From: Symbiodinium natans
Lineage: Eukaryota > Sar > Dinophyceae > Suessiales > Symbiodiniaceae
Assembly: GCA_905221605.1 (NCBI GenBank)
Contig: CAJNDS010002660.1
Span: 12,501-62,500 of the forward strand
Direction of reading: 5' to 3'
DNA: 50,000 nucleotides
Each line of letters opens with the position of its first letter. Positions within the stretch are counted from its first letter, which is position 1. The notes beneath the pieces were generated by a model, which searched no databases, was not told the origin of the DNA, and saw only the letters and a program-made list of their open reading frames with translations. This document shows, in pieces, positions 27,857 through 37,404 of the stretch. The position numbers were made by a program, and so were the translations under genes.

Positions 27857-28019
27857 GTTTGGGGTTTGGGGCTCAGGGCTTGGGGCTTAGGGTTTAGGGT
27901 TTAGGGTTCAGGGTTTAGGGTTCAGGGCTTAGGATTTAGGGTTTGGCGGAGGGGCTCAAGCACTGTTGCAGTTTGCAGTGTACCTTGAGATCTAAACCCC
28001 AAAGCCAAAGAAAACACAG

Positions 28020-28484
28020 TTGAAGCATGTCCTGAAACCGAAACCCTTCTCAGTAGCCCGGTGGTAGCCTTTTCTTCTCCTTTTTTGGTTCAAGGTTTCC
28101 CTGTTAAAAAAACCAACCCCTAAACGGGCGCCCTTATATAAAAAAAGGTTACCGGGCTACCAAGCCTTTTCCGGCAGGATGGCGAGACTGTGCGCATGCC
28201 TTCCCAGAGTCTCAGGCAAAATTCGGCAAGTGTTGGTGTTTACAGGGTTTAGGGCTTAGGGTTTAGGGAGCGTCCGATGTCATGCTGTCGAATCGTCTCG
28301 AGATGCGACGTCTAGTTGCTACTGTAGAGCGGCAAACTATCCCCTACGTAGAATTAACCTTCAAGTAAGCCCTCAACAGTGAACGCTGTAGCACGTGTGC
28401 ACCGGAGCCATCCCGAAGCCACACCACCCGCACCATCTACAATTACCCGAAATTCCTACCGCCCACAGACACCCGAAACCCTAA
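28020..28484 (+). CDS. Putative four-exon gene with a 20-bp telomeric intron
   Basis: Exon 1 28020-28060 (LKHVLKPKPFSVA, after AAACACAG) ends CG|GTGGTAGCC. Intron 28061-28164 is family B copy 5. Exon 2 28165-28246 (LFRQDGETVRMPSQSLRQNS ASVGVYR) ends AGG|GTTTAGG. Intron 28247-28266 is only 20 bp, three telomere-like units. Exon 3 28267-28345 (GASDVMLSNRLEMRRLVATV ERQTIPY) ends TAC|GTAGAA. Exon 4 28392-28484 (HVCTGAIPKPHHPHHLQLPE ...) ends TAA. All phases agree. Exact loss of 21 bp instead of 20 would give a stop 18 codons later. The His/Pro-rich tail is distinctive; no family recognised. Confidence 0.6.
28061..28164 (+). mobile_element. Introner-like element, family B copy 5
   Basis: Flanking and terminal sequence GTAGCCCGGTGGTAGCCTTTT is complementary to AAAGGTTACCGGGCTACCAAG at the right. 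It starts GTGGTAG and ends CCAAG and fits exactly between two phase-matched exons. Confidence 0.65.
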
Positions 28485-29150
28485 AGCCTAAACCCCAAAA
28501 CCCCTAAACCCCTAAACCCCCAAAACCCCTAAACCCCTCAACCCCTAAACCCTAAACCCCTAAACCCGGCAACCGCCAAGGACCAACGTTTGCCCGCTGC
28601 AGCTGTGGGAAGTCTACCTGGTCGAGCTTGCATGTTTGCTCGGTGGGTTTTGGGCCATTATATATTCAGAACCCTAAGCCCTGAACCCTGAATCTTAAAC
28701 CCTAAACCCGGAACCCTTAGTTTAAGAGGAGTCTTTCAGGAATATTTTTCAGAGAGTTTTAAGGGCCCGGAGACCCCAAAATCCTGAACCCTCAACCCTC
28801 TCAAGCACAGGCCGACACCCGTGTTAAGCAAAACACATAGCGCCCTAAACTTTAATAAGCCGAAACACCAGACCCTAGAAAGTCTGCAGGGCATTTCTCG
28901 CTTCAGTCCCAGGATCTAAAGTCTACATTGAATTTCTCGCGCCAATCCCAGAAACTAAGCTCTTTCAAAGAGGTTGTTAGGGTTCAGGTTCCCCCTTACA
29001 AGCCCCTTCAACATAAAGCGGCTAGGACCCAAACTGGGCCCTTTATTCCTAGGTTATTCTCTTGGGTCTAGGCAATCAGGTTGGCGAGTTGATCACTTGG
29101 GGTTTAGGGTGTAGGGCCTGCTATTGAAGCCTCATAAGCAGTGGCACACG
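28485..29150. other. 3' flank with element relics
   Basis: Telomere-like CCCTAAA variants (28485-28567), a relic like 2833-2912 at 28720-28772, and a diverged family B copy (28960-29075). No exon chain found. Confidence 0.4.
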
Positions 29151-29226
29151 TGCTTGAATTGAGGTTCATAGCGTAGGTTCCCTGACTTTGTAACCCTACT
29201 TGCAACTGCCCATGAATCTTCAAGTA
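29151..29226 (+). mobile_element. Foldback element, family A copy 6
   Basis: GTGCTTGAATTGAGGTTCAT on the left and GCCCATGAATCTTCAAGTAG on the right. It starts GT and ends AG. Shortest A copy, 76 bp. Confidence 0.55.
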
Positions 29227-29420
29227 GGGTTACCCTAAACCGTAAATTTTAGGCCTAGCGGCACGGGCCGGCCCCCGCCCCGCAAAACAGGAAACCTCGA
29301 AGTGGGCATCGTTTTGTTTTTGTTTTTCTGCTCCGTCTTTATTCCGCTGCCCTCTCTCCTTCCCTCTCGCTCTTCCCCTTCCCCCCCCCCCCCCCGCCCG
29401 CGCGCACACGGCGCGTCCTT

Positions 29421-29550
29421 AGAATGTCTTTTGGGCTCCCAAACCAACCCCAATGATGCTCTTGATGCGGGTGCGCGCGCGCGCGCGCGCGCCCGCGCGC
29501 CCGCATCAGGAGCATCATTGGGGTTGGTTTGGGAGCCCAAAAGACATTCT
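29421..29550. repeat. 130-bp near-perfect palindrome with an alternating GC centre
   Basis: The left arm from 29421 and the right arm ending 29550 are complementary over 51 bases with one mismatch, around (GC)n at about 29472-29500. Could extrude as a cruciform and the centre could form Z-DNA. Confidence 0.9.
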
Positions 29551-29708
29551 AAGCACGCGTTTTGCCTTCGAAAAACCTTCAGAATACGCTGTAAACACGT
29601 GTTTTGGGGCTTGGGAAGCCTTTTGGGACCCAGGAAAGGGAGCATCATGAGCATCAGCGGCCTCCCCCAAGCCATCCGAAACCTCCTGAAACACGCCGAT
29701 CATATGTG

Positions 29709-29822
29709 CTTGAACGCTTGCGTGCCCACGACACCCCCAAAAGCAAGACCCCGAATGCCCTTAAGGGCATTCGGGGTCCTGCTGTTCGGGTGTTTTGTAG
29801 GCACGAAGCCGTTCGAGCGCGT
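29709..29822. repeat. Second palindrome, centre at 29761
   Basis: Core GACCCCGAATGCCCTT|AAGGGCATTCGGGGTC is perfect; arms continue with about 70-80% pairing to roughly 55 bases each side. Confidence 0.8.
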
Positions 29823-30654
29823 AAAATGAGCGATTTTAGGGGCGTTTTTACGTGGACCCACAAAACACTCGGTATTTACGAGGTTTTCTGCTGTTGGAAC
29901 CCCCCCCCCCCCCAAAACGAGCATCATGAGCATCAGCTGGGTCTCTGGGCCCGTCGGCCCGGACCCCCCCACGAAGCCCATGAGAAGCGTCGATGATGCG
30001 CCCGGACCCCGCGCATCAGCAGCATCAGCAGACCCCCCGGACGTGGGTTTCGATGATGCGCACTTTGGGGGCGGGTCAAGGGCAACAGGGGTGGGGGTCG
30101 GAGGCACGCGTGAAAAACCTCATAAAAACACGGTATTTACGGTGATTTCAGCGTTTTTCAGCGTTTTTTATTGCCTTGGGTCCGCGGGCCAGGGCTGCTG
30201 ATGCTCATGATGCTCGCCTGGTTTTGGGCTTCCGGTACCCCCCCCCAAACCTTGAAAAACGTGGTTTCGGCCTGGTGCGCGCCCCATGTGAAAAGCTAGG
30301 GCCGATGATGCGCGCCCGTGAGGGTTTAATGGGGTGCTGCGGGTGTTTTGTGGCCTCGGTTTTTCGTAAAAACCCATGGTTTTTACGAGGTTTTCGTGCT
30401 TTTCGCACCACCACGTGTTGCGTCCCCCTTGGATGCCGTTTTGGAGGCCTCCCGAAGGGCCCCGCTTTTGGGCGGGGTCGGCGGCTCGGGCGCTCGCCCC
30501 TTAAAGCTAGCGCTTTAGTGCGACGCGGGCTCCGCCCTGGCGGGGGCCGGATTTAAGAGCCTCCGGCTCAAGCCGCCGACCGCGCTGGAGCATAGTGGAG
30601 AGGTCTAAACCCGCTCGCATGGTTCAGCAGAGTTCTGTGAAACGTTTGGGGGGG

Positions 30655-30803
30655 GGTACAGCACATGGGGAGGGGTGGGGGGGGGGGGGGTGGGTGGGGA
30701 GGGGTGGGGAGTGCGGGGGGGGGGGGTGGGGGGGGGGGGGTGGGGGGGGGGGGGGGGGGGGGGGTGGGGGGGGGGGGGGTGGGGGGGGGTGGGGGGGGGG
30801 GCA
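30655..30803. repeat. Long poly-G tract broken by single T
   Basis: About 150 bases of G runs with isolated T, C or A. Strong G-quadruplex potential. Poly-Gly and poly-Pro frames here are artefacts. Confidence 0.95.
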
Positions 30804-31094
30804 CACCGGCCGAAAAACGCTGATTTTGCTGAGGGCCCTACCCCCCTGTGCTGAACCGCCTGTTTACGCTGTGCGGGTGGCCGGTCCTCCACGAAAAAAT
30901 TGTGCACCGACCCCCCCTTCCCCCCCCCCCTTCTGGGGGTTTTGGGGGGGGGTAAGAGGGACAGAGGGAGGTTTTCACCTCCTTTTCCCATCCAACACGC
31001 CGCCAGGGTCGGCGGACCCTAAACCCTCAACCCTAAACGGCCCTAAACCCTAAACCCTGAGGAGTGCTCGTCGGGTCTAGGGCTTCGGTTTTCC

Positions 31095-31364
31095 ATGTCT
31101 TCTGCAGTCCAGCTGGCAGCCGGGTGGCGGCGGCGTCCTCGAAAACAGTGTAGAGAAGGGCTTGTTTGGTCCGTAGGGGGACTGCGGCTTGTGGCTGGTA
31201 GGGTTTACTTGCGGAGAAAAGTTTTTGAAGGGTTCGCATTGGGTGTTGTGGGCTTTTGGGGTTTAGGGAACGTCTTGGTGCTGTTTTTGCCCAGTGCGTT
31301 TTGCTTTAGGGCGTTTCGACTTCTTGTCGTGGTGATACAGAGACCCCTAAACCCTAAACCCTAA
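31095..31364 (+). CDS. Doubtful 89-codon ORF with hydrophobic C-terminal half
   Basis: ATG start, MSSAVQLAAGWRRRPRKQCR then a hydrophobic stretch, ending in telomere-encoded PLNPKP. A basic start followed by membrane-like sequence would fit a small membrane protein, but no splice context or bias backs it. Confidence 0.25.
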   Translation: MSSAVQLAAGWRRRPRKQCREGLVWSVGGLRLVAGRVYLRRKVFEGFALGVVGFWGLGNVLVLFLPSAFCFRAFRLLVVVIQRPLNPKP

Positions 31365-31444
31365 ACCCTAAACCCTAAACCCTAAACCCTAAACCCTAAA
31401 CCCTAAACCCTAAACCCTAAACCCTAAACCCTAAACCCTAAACC
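31344..31444. repeat. CCCTAAA array
   Basis: About fourteen perfect heptamers. Confidence 0.95.
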
Positions 31445-32570
31445 CCTGCAGCGTAAAAAAGGAATGGAGGTCGTGCGCCCATGAGCCCAGCGAGCTGACG
31501 GGAACAGAAGAGGAACACTTTACATGTATGCTTTAGGGTCTAGCTTGGTTTCGTGTTATTGCTGGGTAAGACTTTGGGAGGGTTTAGGGTTTAGGGTTTA
31601 GGGTTTAGGGTTTAGGGTTTAGGTTTTAGGGATTCCTCGCCAGGCTGTCGCCATTCTCTGCGTGCAGCCTCACTCTGCCCTGCTCTCAGCGTACGCACTA
31701 TTGAATGCACAGCCCCCACACCCTCCCCCGGAAACGAAGCACACAAGACAAAAACGAACAGGCAAACATTACAACAGCAAAATAAAACAGAGCATGGCAA
31801 AGATCAAAATGCAGAAAAACAAGTGATATACTCATAGAGAAGGAAACGCCTGCAAATTCCGACAGCCCTATGAACCCTGGAACCCCTAAACAAAAGCCGA
31901 GGACCTCCTGCACTCCCATGTCAGATCGCCTGGGCCTCAGGGCGAAGTTGGTTTTTTGGTTTACGGTTTAGAGTCTAGGGTTCAGGGTTCAGGGTTTCGG
32001 GTTTAGGCTTCCTTGGGGCTGACACTTGGAGGGGTTGGGGGGGGGGGGGGGGGGGGCTTATGGGGGTTGAGGGAGGGTTCTTGGTGTCGTCAGGGTATAG
32101 GGTTTATGGGGTGATGTTGTTCCTGCTTTAGGCACGATTAGGGTGTCCCCCACCCTCCCCTCCCTCGTCCACGGGTTCCATATGGTTCTAAAAGAAGGGA
32201 GGAGTTTGGATGATTTTGAAAGGGACAGTGAGGCCCGGCAATCGTTTTTTCAAGGCGCGCGCGACGAAATGGTTTTACGACCTCCGGCAGATTTAAGTTA
32301 ATACAGGATCCCACCGTGCAGCCCAGTCACAGTGTCCTGAATAAAGCATACTAGACTTTAAACAGGGGGGGGGGCTCCGCTAAAGAGCGTACAACATTAC
32401 AGGGTTGGAGCAGGGTTAAGGTTTTGCGGTCAGAGGGTACAGGGTTTATGGGGTACATGGTTGAAGCAGGGTTAGGGTTTAGAGGCTTTGGGCGACAAGA
32501 TGCGGAGATTCTGAGTAGTTTTTGGGTTTAGGGTTTTGGGGTTAGGGGTGGGGTGTAGCTGAGTCTTCAG
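31445..32570. other. Unassigned stretch
   Basis: TTTAGGG tract (31579-31625), a G-run (32038-32056), scattered telomere-like units (32395-32560) and unique sequence. Minus-strand frames of 62-73 codons at 31612-31919 have no supporting context. Confidence 0.35.
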
Positions 32571-35500
32571 GGCCACTGAATGCCAGAAGGCTGCGCACCA
32601 TTCCTGCGTGGAATGCCAGATTTGCTAGACACCGGGCCCTAAACCCTAAACCCTAAACCCTAAACCCTAAACCCTAAACCCTAAACCCTAAACCCTAAAC
32701 CCTAAACCCTAAACCCTAAACCCTAAACCGAATGGGCCCGGGTGAATAGTAAGGTGCTTCAGGGACTCTGACGACTTCCGTGGTGCAGAGCTTGAGGTGT
32801 TTTAGGGTTTAGGGTTTAGGGTATCAGCTCCTTAATAGGGTTTAGGTATAGGGTTTAAGGTATGGGGTTTCGGGTTTAGGGTTTAGGGTTTAGGGTTTAG
32901 GGTTTAGGGTTTAGGGTTTAGGGTTTAGGGTTTAGGGTAGACGGGACCCGCACATGGCTGAGCAGGATTTGCGAGCACGACGAGGACACTCAGCTGCCAG
33001 GGGGCCCAGCGCGCTTTGGGTTGAGGGCTCAGGCGCAGGGGTTTAGGGTTTAGGGTTTAGGGTTTAGGGTTTAGGGTTTAGGGTTTAGGGTTTAGGGTCA
33101 CCCAACACGAAAGGCAACATACCAAGCCGCAAGAGTATACCGAGCTGGAATTCATGCTCGAGTTCTACTACTGGGCCTAAGTAACCCTAAACCTCAAAGT
33201 TATACAAGTTCCCTTTTTTCAGGGGGGCCCCCAAGTCCCCAGTAGGAAATTTGCTCGCTCCGTGGCAGGATACCAAAAGCCTCCTCGTTTATGGTTTACT
33301 GACTGTTTGCTTCAGAACCCCAAGAAATACAAAGAATATTCTCCTGGGAAGTGCAATATAGGGGGTACTAGCTTGTGTTTTTATTAAGCAAGTTAAGTAG
33401 TACTTAGTAGTAGCCCTACGCATAACTGCCCTGAACCTTCAAGTAGGCCATGGCACTGTTGTGGGCTTAGTCAGGTTTACCCCTTGAAACACCTAGGCCC
33501 TTAAACCCCGAGGTTTAAGCCATAGCCCCGAACCCTACACCCTAAGCCCTAAGACCTAAATCCCAAACCCTAAGCCGCCACAATCAAGCTCCCCCAAGCC
33601 CCGACCCCAAGTTATAAAGGCTTAAGCTAACAAAGAAGCCTCTTCAACACCTGACAGCCACAAGCCGGGACATCTGCAGGAAAGGGCTGACACAGGCATG
33701 TGAGTCCTCCAGCGGACACACCTTAGAAGGACCGAAGTCCTACTACGCATCCGTCCCCCCCCCCTCCCCCCCCAGTTATAAGGAGAGTTTCAAGGGCCCT
33801 AAATTCGGTTATGAAGATCCTAATTTGCTGAGAAGGTTCTAAAAACCCTGAACCTTAAACCCTAAAACCCTAGACCCTACACCCCCAAGCCCCTCCTCGT
33901 CCACCCGAAGTTGCCGAGATTCCTAGGTGTGAGACTCTACTCCGCGAGCACACCACCTGCCCAAACGTCATCGACATGTCACAGGCACAGTGCCCTAAGC
34001 TTGGGGGACGGCTCCCCTTATATTCACAGCCCTTAGTAGGTTATAGTACCCCCCCCCCTCCCCCTATTGTAGCCCCTATAAAGGGACTGTTAGTATAAGA
34101 TGCCTAAACTACTGTTTGCTTAAGAACCAGCCCCTCCCAACAACCTTTGTAAGGAAGAATATTTGCATTTTTTGCGGTTCTTAAGCATCTATATTGCCCT
34201 TTTAATCAGGAAGAAGATTTGTAGGTTTTGGGTGGGGTGGGTAGGGGTTCTTAGGGAAGTCGTAAACCCTAAGTTTCTGCACCTTCAGCCCTAGGCCTTA
34301 AACACTAGGGCTCCTGGACTCACGGCAGATAATGCAAGCTACACTTGGTTTAGGGTTTGGGGTTTAGGGTTTGGGGTTTAGGGTTTAGGGCTACTGTTGC
34401 AGAGGGCAGAATACCACTTATGCGGGCTTGGGCTGCTGTGTCCGCAGGTGGTGGGCCCCCCTGCAAGCCTGCTAAATCCATCTCTCAGCCCTTTGAGTTC
34501 CCTAAGTTTAGATGTTCCCCCTTGTACTAACTGTCCTTAATGGGGATTATAGTACCCCCTATTAGAATCCCTATGAAGGACTCTTTGTAATAGGGGGACA
34601 TCCCAATCTATAAACCCTACTTGGTAGCCCAGTGGTACCCTCTTCCCTTTTTGTGGGTTCAAGGTTCCCTCATAAAGTAACCAGTACTAGACCCAAAACC
34701 CGAAGCCCCCCCCCCACCAAAAAAAATAGTCCCCAAAAGGCTCTCGACCCTACCCTGAATCCGAAACCCCAACCCCTCCCCCAAAAAAACAAAAGCGACA
34801 AAGCAATAAAATAGAGCAAGATAAAGAAGAACATCCCACAGGCACTCGACACAAAAATCTAGACCCTAAACCTAAACCCTCAACCCGAACTTGACTTTGA
34901 ACCCTGAAGCCCTTCAAGCTCTTCCGCAAAACGCAATAGCAGTCCTACAGCCGATCCTTGTGCCCTGTAAACCCTCAACCCTCAGCCCTAAACTCTAGAA
35001 GCCCTAAGCCCTAAACCCTAAACCCTAAACCCTAAACCCTAAACCCTAAACCCTAAACATGAGGAAACCTCCTTCGTGGGCTTCTTCGAGGAGTACATGC
35101 GGCGAAAGTTTCAGCTCCAGCCCCTTTGGCTGAGGTACTTTAGGGCTTCTTGGGGTTTTTAGGGTTTAGGGGTTTAGGGTTTACGTTTCGGGGTGTAGGG
35201 TTCTCGGGTTCAGGGTTTAGGGGTTTGGGGCTTCTTTGTTTTGTGTAACCAGGGCTATGACTTGGGCAAAAAGATTCGCTCCTGCCATCTAAGGGTAGCT
35301 ACAGTAGCTACACGGTCCCTTAAATTGGTCCCTTACCTCCTGTAACGGCTTCGGATTTATTGGGCCCTTGGGTTGCATGGGGTACAGAAAGGGTATAAAT
35401 ACAAGGAGTTCCCATTTAAAGGCACCTAATACTCAGGGACCACGAAATAAGCCTCGGACAGCCAGCAGGTTCAATTTGGACACGCTTCTCAACTACATCA

Positions 35501-36358
35501 CGGAGACCATGGACGACCAATGGTGGGCTGCTGTGTGAGCATCAGCTGGGTTTGCTTACATGTTCATTGTTATTCCTTTTGTTTTTCTAACGGAAATGAA
35601 CAAGAGAAGAGAAAAATAAGAACCAGAGGAAAGATGAAAACGAGCACCATCTTCTCTTTGCCTGATTTTTGCATTTCGCCGGTCCTCATTTCTCTTCCAT
35701 TCTTTTCATTGCTCTTCCATTTAGAGTTGCATTCCTGTTGATCTCTCCTCTCTCCTTTCTCTCTCCCTTCTCTTCTCTTGTTCTCCTTTAAATCTCAAAA
35801 ACACACAGTGAGGAAGACAAGCTTCGAGGCGCTGGAGCCGTGCCGTTTTCAGGCATCGGCTTGGTCAACGAGTTGCTATTTGATGTCCGCAAAGTTAGTG
35901 TCTTAAGATTGTTCACCGATTGTTGTATGATGGTCACTGATTATCCGAGAAGTTTTCGCGGGTCTTTTGCAATGGGTGCTGTCGTTGCTTTTTTTGTGGG
36001 CTCCTTCTCGGCGGGGCAGTGGCTTCTGCGGTCATGGGAGTGTCCGTGGCGGAGGTGGACTGTAGCGGGTTGTGCGGCTGCATGATTCCAATGCTTGCGG
36101 TAAAGGCATGTGTCTCAAGGTGATTTTCTGTGGGAGTGTTTTCTGCACGAGACGGTTCAGGGCACTGCAGGACTCGCGTCCACTTCAGTTTGTGAAGAAG
36201 AGTACGAAGTTCGACAGATTGTCGAACCGACGTCTGTACGCGTTGAATGATAATGTAGATGTCTTGAAAGAGTTAGGGCATCTTCATGAGAAGAAGCCTC
36301 TTTCAGTAGCAGTGATCTTTGCCGACGCACACCAAGCAACAATTGTGCACGACAGCTG
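32571..36358 (+). CDS. Putative gene of 14 exons with telomeric and foldback introns
   Basis: Exons: 32571-32618 (ATECQKAAHHSCVEC), 32763-32798, 32936-33040 (DGTRTWLSRICEHDEDTQLP...), 33096-33174 (VTQHERQHTKPQEYTELEFM LEFYYW), 33316-33364 (NPKKYKEYSPGKCNIG), 33447-33474, 33680-33752 (KGLTQACESSSGHTLEGPKS YYAS), 33919-33984, 34403-34447, 35064-35134 (ETSFVGFFEEYMRRKFQLQP LWL), 35253-35283, 35437-35534 (FNLDTLLNYITETMDDQWWA A), 35809-35893 and 36171-36358. Every join agrees in phase. Donors are mostly GT, with GC at 33175, 33985 and 35284 and GA at 32619. The last exon reads RPLQFVKKSTKFDRLSNRRL YALN, like the NRRLYALK-type segment I know from other dinoflagellate proteins. Early Cys/His suggest zinc binding. 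About 330 residues; start and true end are not resolved. Confidence 0.6.
32637..32728. repeat. CCCTAAA array inside an intron
   Basis: Thirteen perfect heptamers between exons 1 and 2 of the 14-exon model, in the orientation opposite to the later TTTAGGG introns. Confidence 0.95.
33041..33095 (+). other. 55-bp intron made only of telomere repeats
   Basis: The sequence is GTTTAGG repeated seven times plus GTTTAG. It begins GT, ends AG, is followed by G, and joins CAG GG|G GTC ACC. Flanking exons have clear codon bias (18 of 26 third positions G or C in the downstream exon; 14 of 26 in the alternative frame). Confidence 0.65.
33365..33446 (+). mobile_element. Introner-like element, family A copy 7
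   Basis: Begins GTACTAGCTTG and ends GCCCTGAACCTTCAAGTAG. It is exactly the 82-bp intron between two phase-1 exons. Confidence 0.6.
34117..34187. mobile_element. 71-bp hairpin
   Basis: TGCTTAAGAACC at the left is the exact complement of GGTTCTTAAGCA at the right. It lies in a proposed intron. Confidence 0.7.
34505..34608. mobile_element. Foldback element, family C copy 2
   Basis: GATGTTCCCCCTTGTAC at the left pairs with GTAATAGGGGGACATCC at the right. Internal CCTTAATGGGGATTATAG and AGAATCCCTATGAAGGA match copy 1 (4108-4210). Lies in a proposed intron. Confidence 0.7.
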
Positions 36359-36359
36359 G
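35811..36359 (+). repeat. Tandem duplication, copy 1 (two-exon module)
   Basis: Covers the last two exons of the 14-exon model and the intron between them. Copy 2 starts at 36396, offset 585 bp, and is over 90% similar by eye. Confidence 0.9.
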
Positions 36360-36395
36360 CGAGACTTGGCGTCGGCCGCAGCAGTTTCCCGAGTC

Positions 36396-36936
36396 AGGAA
36401 GACAAGCTCCGAGGCGCCGCAGCCGTGCCGTCTTCAGGCATCGGCTTGGTCGGACCGAGTTGCTATTGGTTGCCCGCAAAAATAGTGTCTTAAGATTGTT
36501 CACCGGTTGTTGTATGATGGTCACTGATTACGCGAGACGTTTTCGCAGGTCTTTTGCAATGGGTGCCGTCGTTGCTTTTTTTTGGTCGGCTCCTTATCGG
36601 CGGGGCAGTGGCTTCTGCGGTCATGGGTGCGTCCGTGGCGGAGGTGGACTGTAGCGGATTGTGCGGTTGTATGATTCCAATGCTTGCGGTAAAGGCAGTG
36701 ATTTTCTGCGGGGGTGTTTTCTGCACGAGACGGTTCAGGGCACTGCAGGACTCGCGTCCACTTCAGTTTGTGAAGAAGAGTACGAAGTTTTACAGGTTGT
36801 CGAACCGACGTCTGTACGCGTTGAATGATAATGTAGATGTCTTGAAAGAGTTAGGGCATCTTCATGAGAAGATGCCTCTTTCAGTAGCAGTGATCTTTGC
36901 CGATCCACACCAAGCAACAATTGGGCACGACAGCTG
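36396..36936 (+). pseudogene. Tandem duplication, copy 2, decayed
   Basis: The first exon has a two-base insertion relative to copy 1 (GTCGGACCGAG for GTCAACGAG) that shifts the frame, its donor GTTAGTG has become AATAGTG, and an 11-bp deletion removes TGTGTCTCAAG from the intron. The second exon is intact (RPLQFVKKSTKFYRLSNRRL YALN) but ends GACAGC TGA. It could still serve as an alternative last exon through its preserved acceptor at 36755. Confidence 0.7.
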
Positions 36937-36939
36937 ACA

Positions 36940-37080
36940 GGACACTTCAATGTGCGCACAACGGTGCGCAGCCCGACCCGAGAGACCGCTTGGATCATCC
37001 CCCACGCAAGAGCAGAAGTGATAGCTAGTATTCGTTGCCAACATCTGACTGCGTCTGTACGTTCACATCAAAAAAGAGTA
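36940..37080 (+). other. Possible 3' end of the gene
   Basis: After the duplicated module a frame of about 45 codons (HFNVRTTVRSPTRETAWIIP HARAEVIASIRC...) leads to a stop before AT-rich sequence. Whether it is coding or 3' UTR is not decidable. Confidence 0.3.
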
Positions 37081-37218
37081 AATTATAAATCGTAAACCCT
37101 AAACCCTAAGAGAACGAAATTGGTGAATTTGTGCTTCAGGTTTCTTGGATTTAGTTTGTTTATAGGTTTTTAAATACAAAACAAGAGAGAACGTCAAATA
37201 ATACATAAAGGTCCATGC

Positions 37219-37221
<3 letters not shown>

Positions 37222-37251
<30 letters not shown>
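37222..37251. repeat. TA dinucleotide run
   Basis: About fifteen TA units in AT-rich flank (37130-37300). Confidence 0.9.
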
Positions 37252-37254
<3 letters not shown>

Positions 37255-37404
37255 AGATAGTTTCTATATACCTAAGCCGCCCCTAAATGACCCCCAAATA
37301 ATTCTAGGGTCTCATATAAGGGTCCCTCCTTTAGTCCCTTGAGGGTATTCGGGCTGGGGATCCTTCTGGTACGGGGTTTAGGGCTTGCGGTTTAGGGTTT
37401 GGGG

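Larger units (their letters stand above)
29235..30600. other. GC-rich palindrome-rich block of foreign character
   Basis: Base composition and words differ from the rest: almost no telomere heptamers, GC-rich, many GATGATGCGC, GAGCATCATGAGCATCAGC and TTTACGAGG words, pyrimidine tracts and palindromes. Plus- and minus-strand frames of 120-175 codons exist but follow the repeats and palindromes, so I do not call genes. It may be a single complex repeat or a composite mobile element. Confidence 0.5.

Noticed and set aside
29235-30556. Protein-coding genes in overlapping 120-175 codon frames
   Set aside because: Frames on both strands follow palindromes and repeated words; no consistent bias or splice context.
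30568-31053. Poly-Pro and poly-Gly frames
   Set aside because: Translations of the poly-G tract on the two strands.
34670-34852. Minus-strand hydrophobic 60-codon frame
   Set aside because: Rests on A-rich, C-rich simple sequence inside a proposed intron.
35520-35741. 73-codon plus frame continuing past GCTGCTGT|GTGAGC
   Set aside because: The preceding exon frame differs, GTGAGC is a good donor, and the segment is AT/pyrimidine-rich like an intron.
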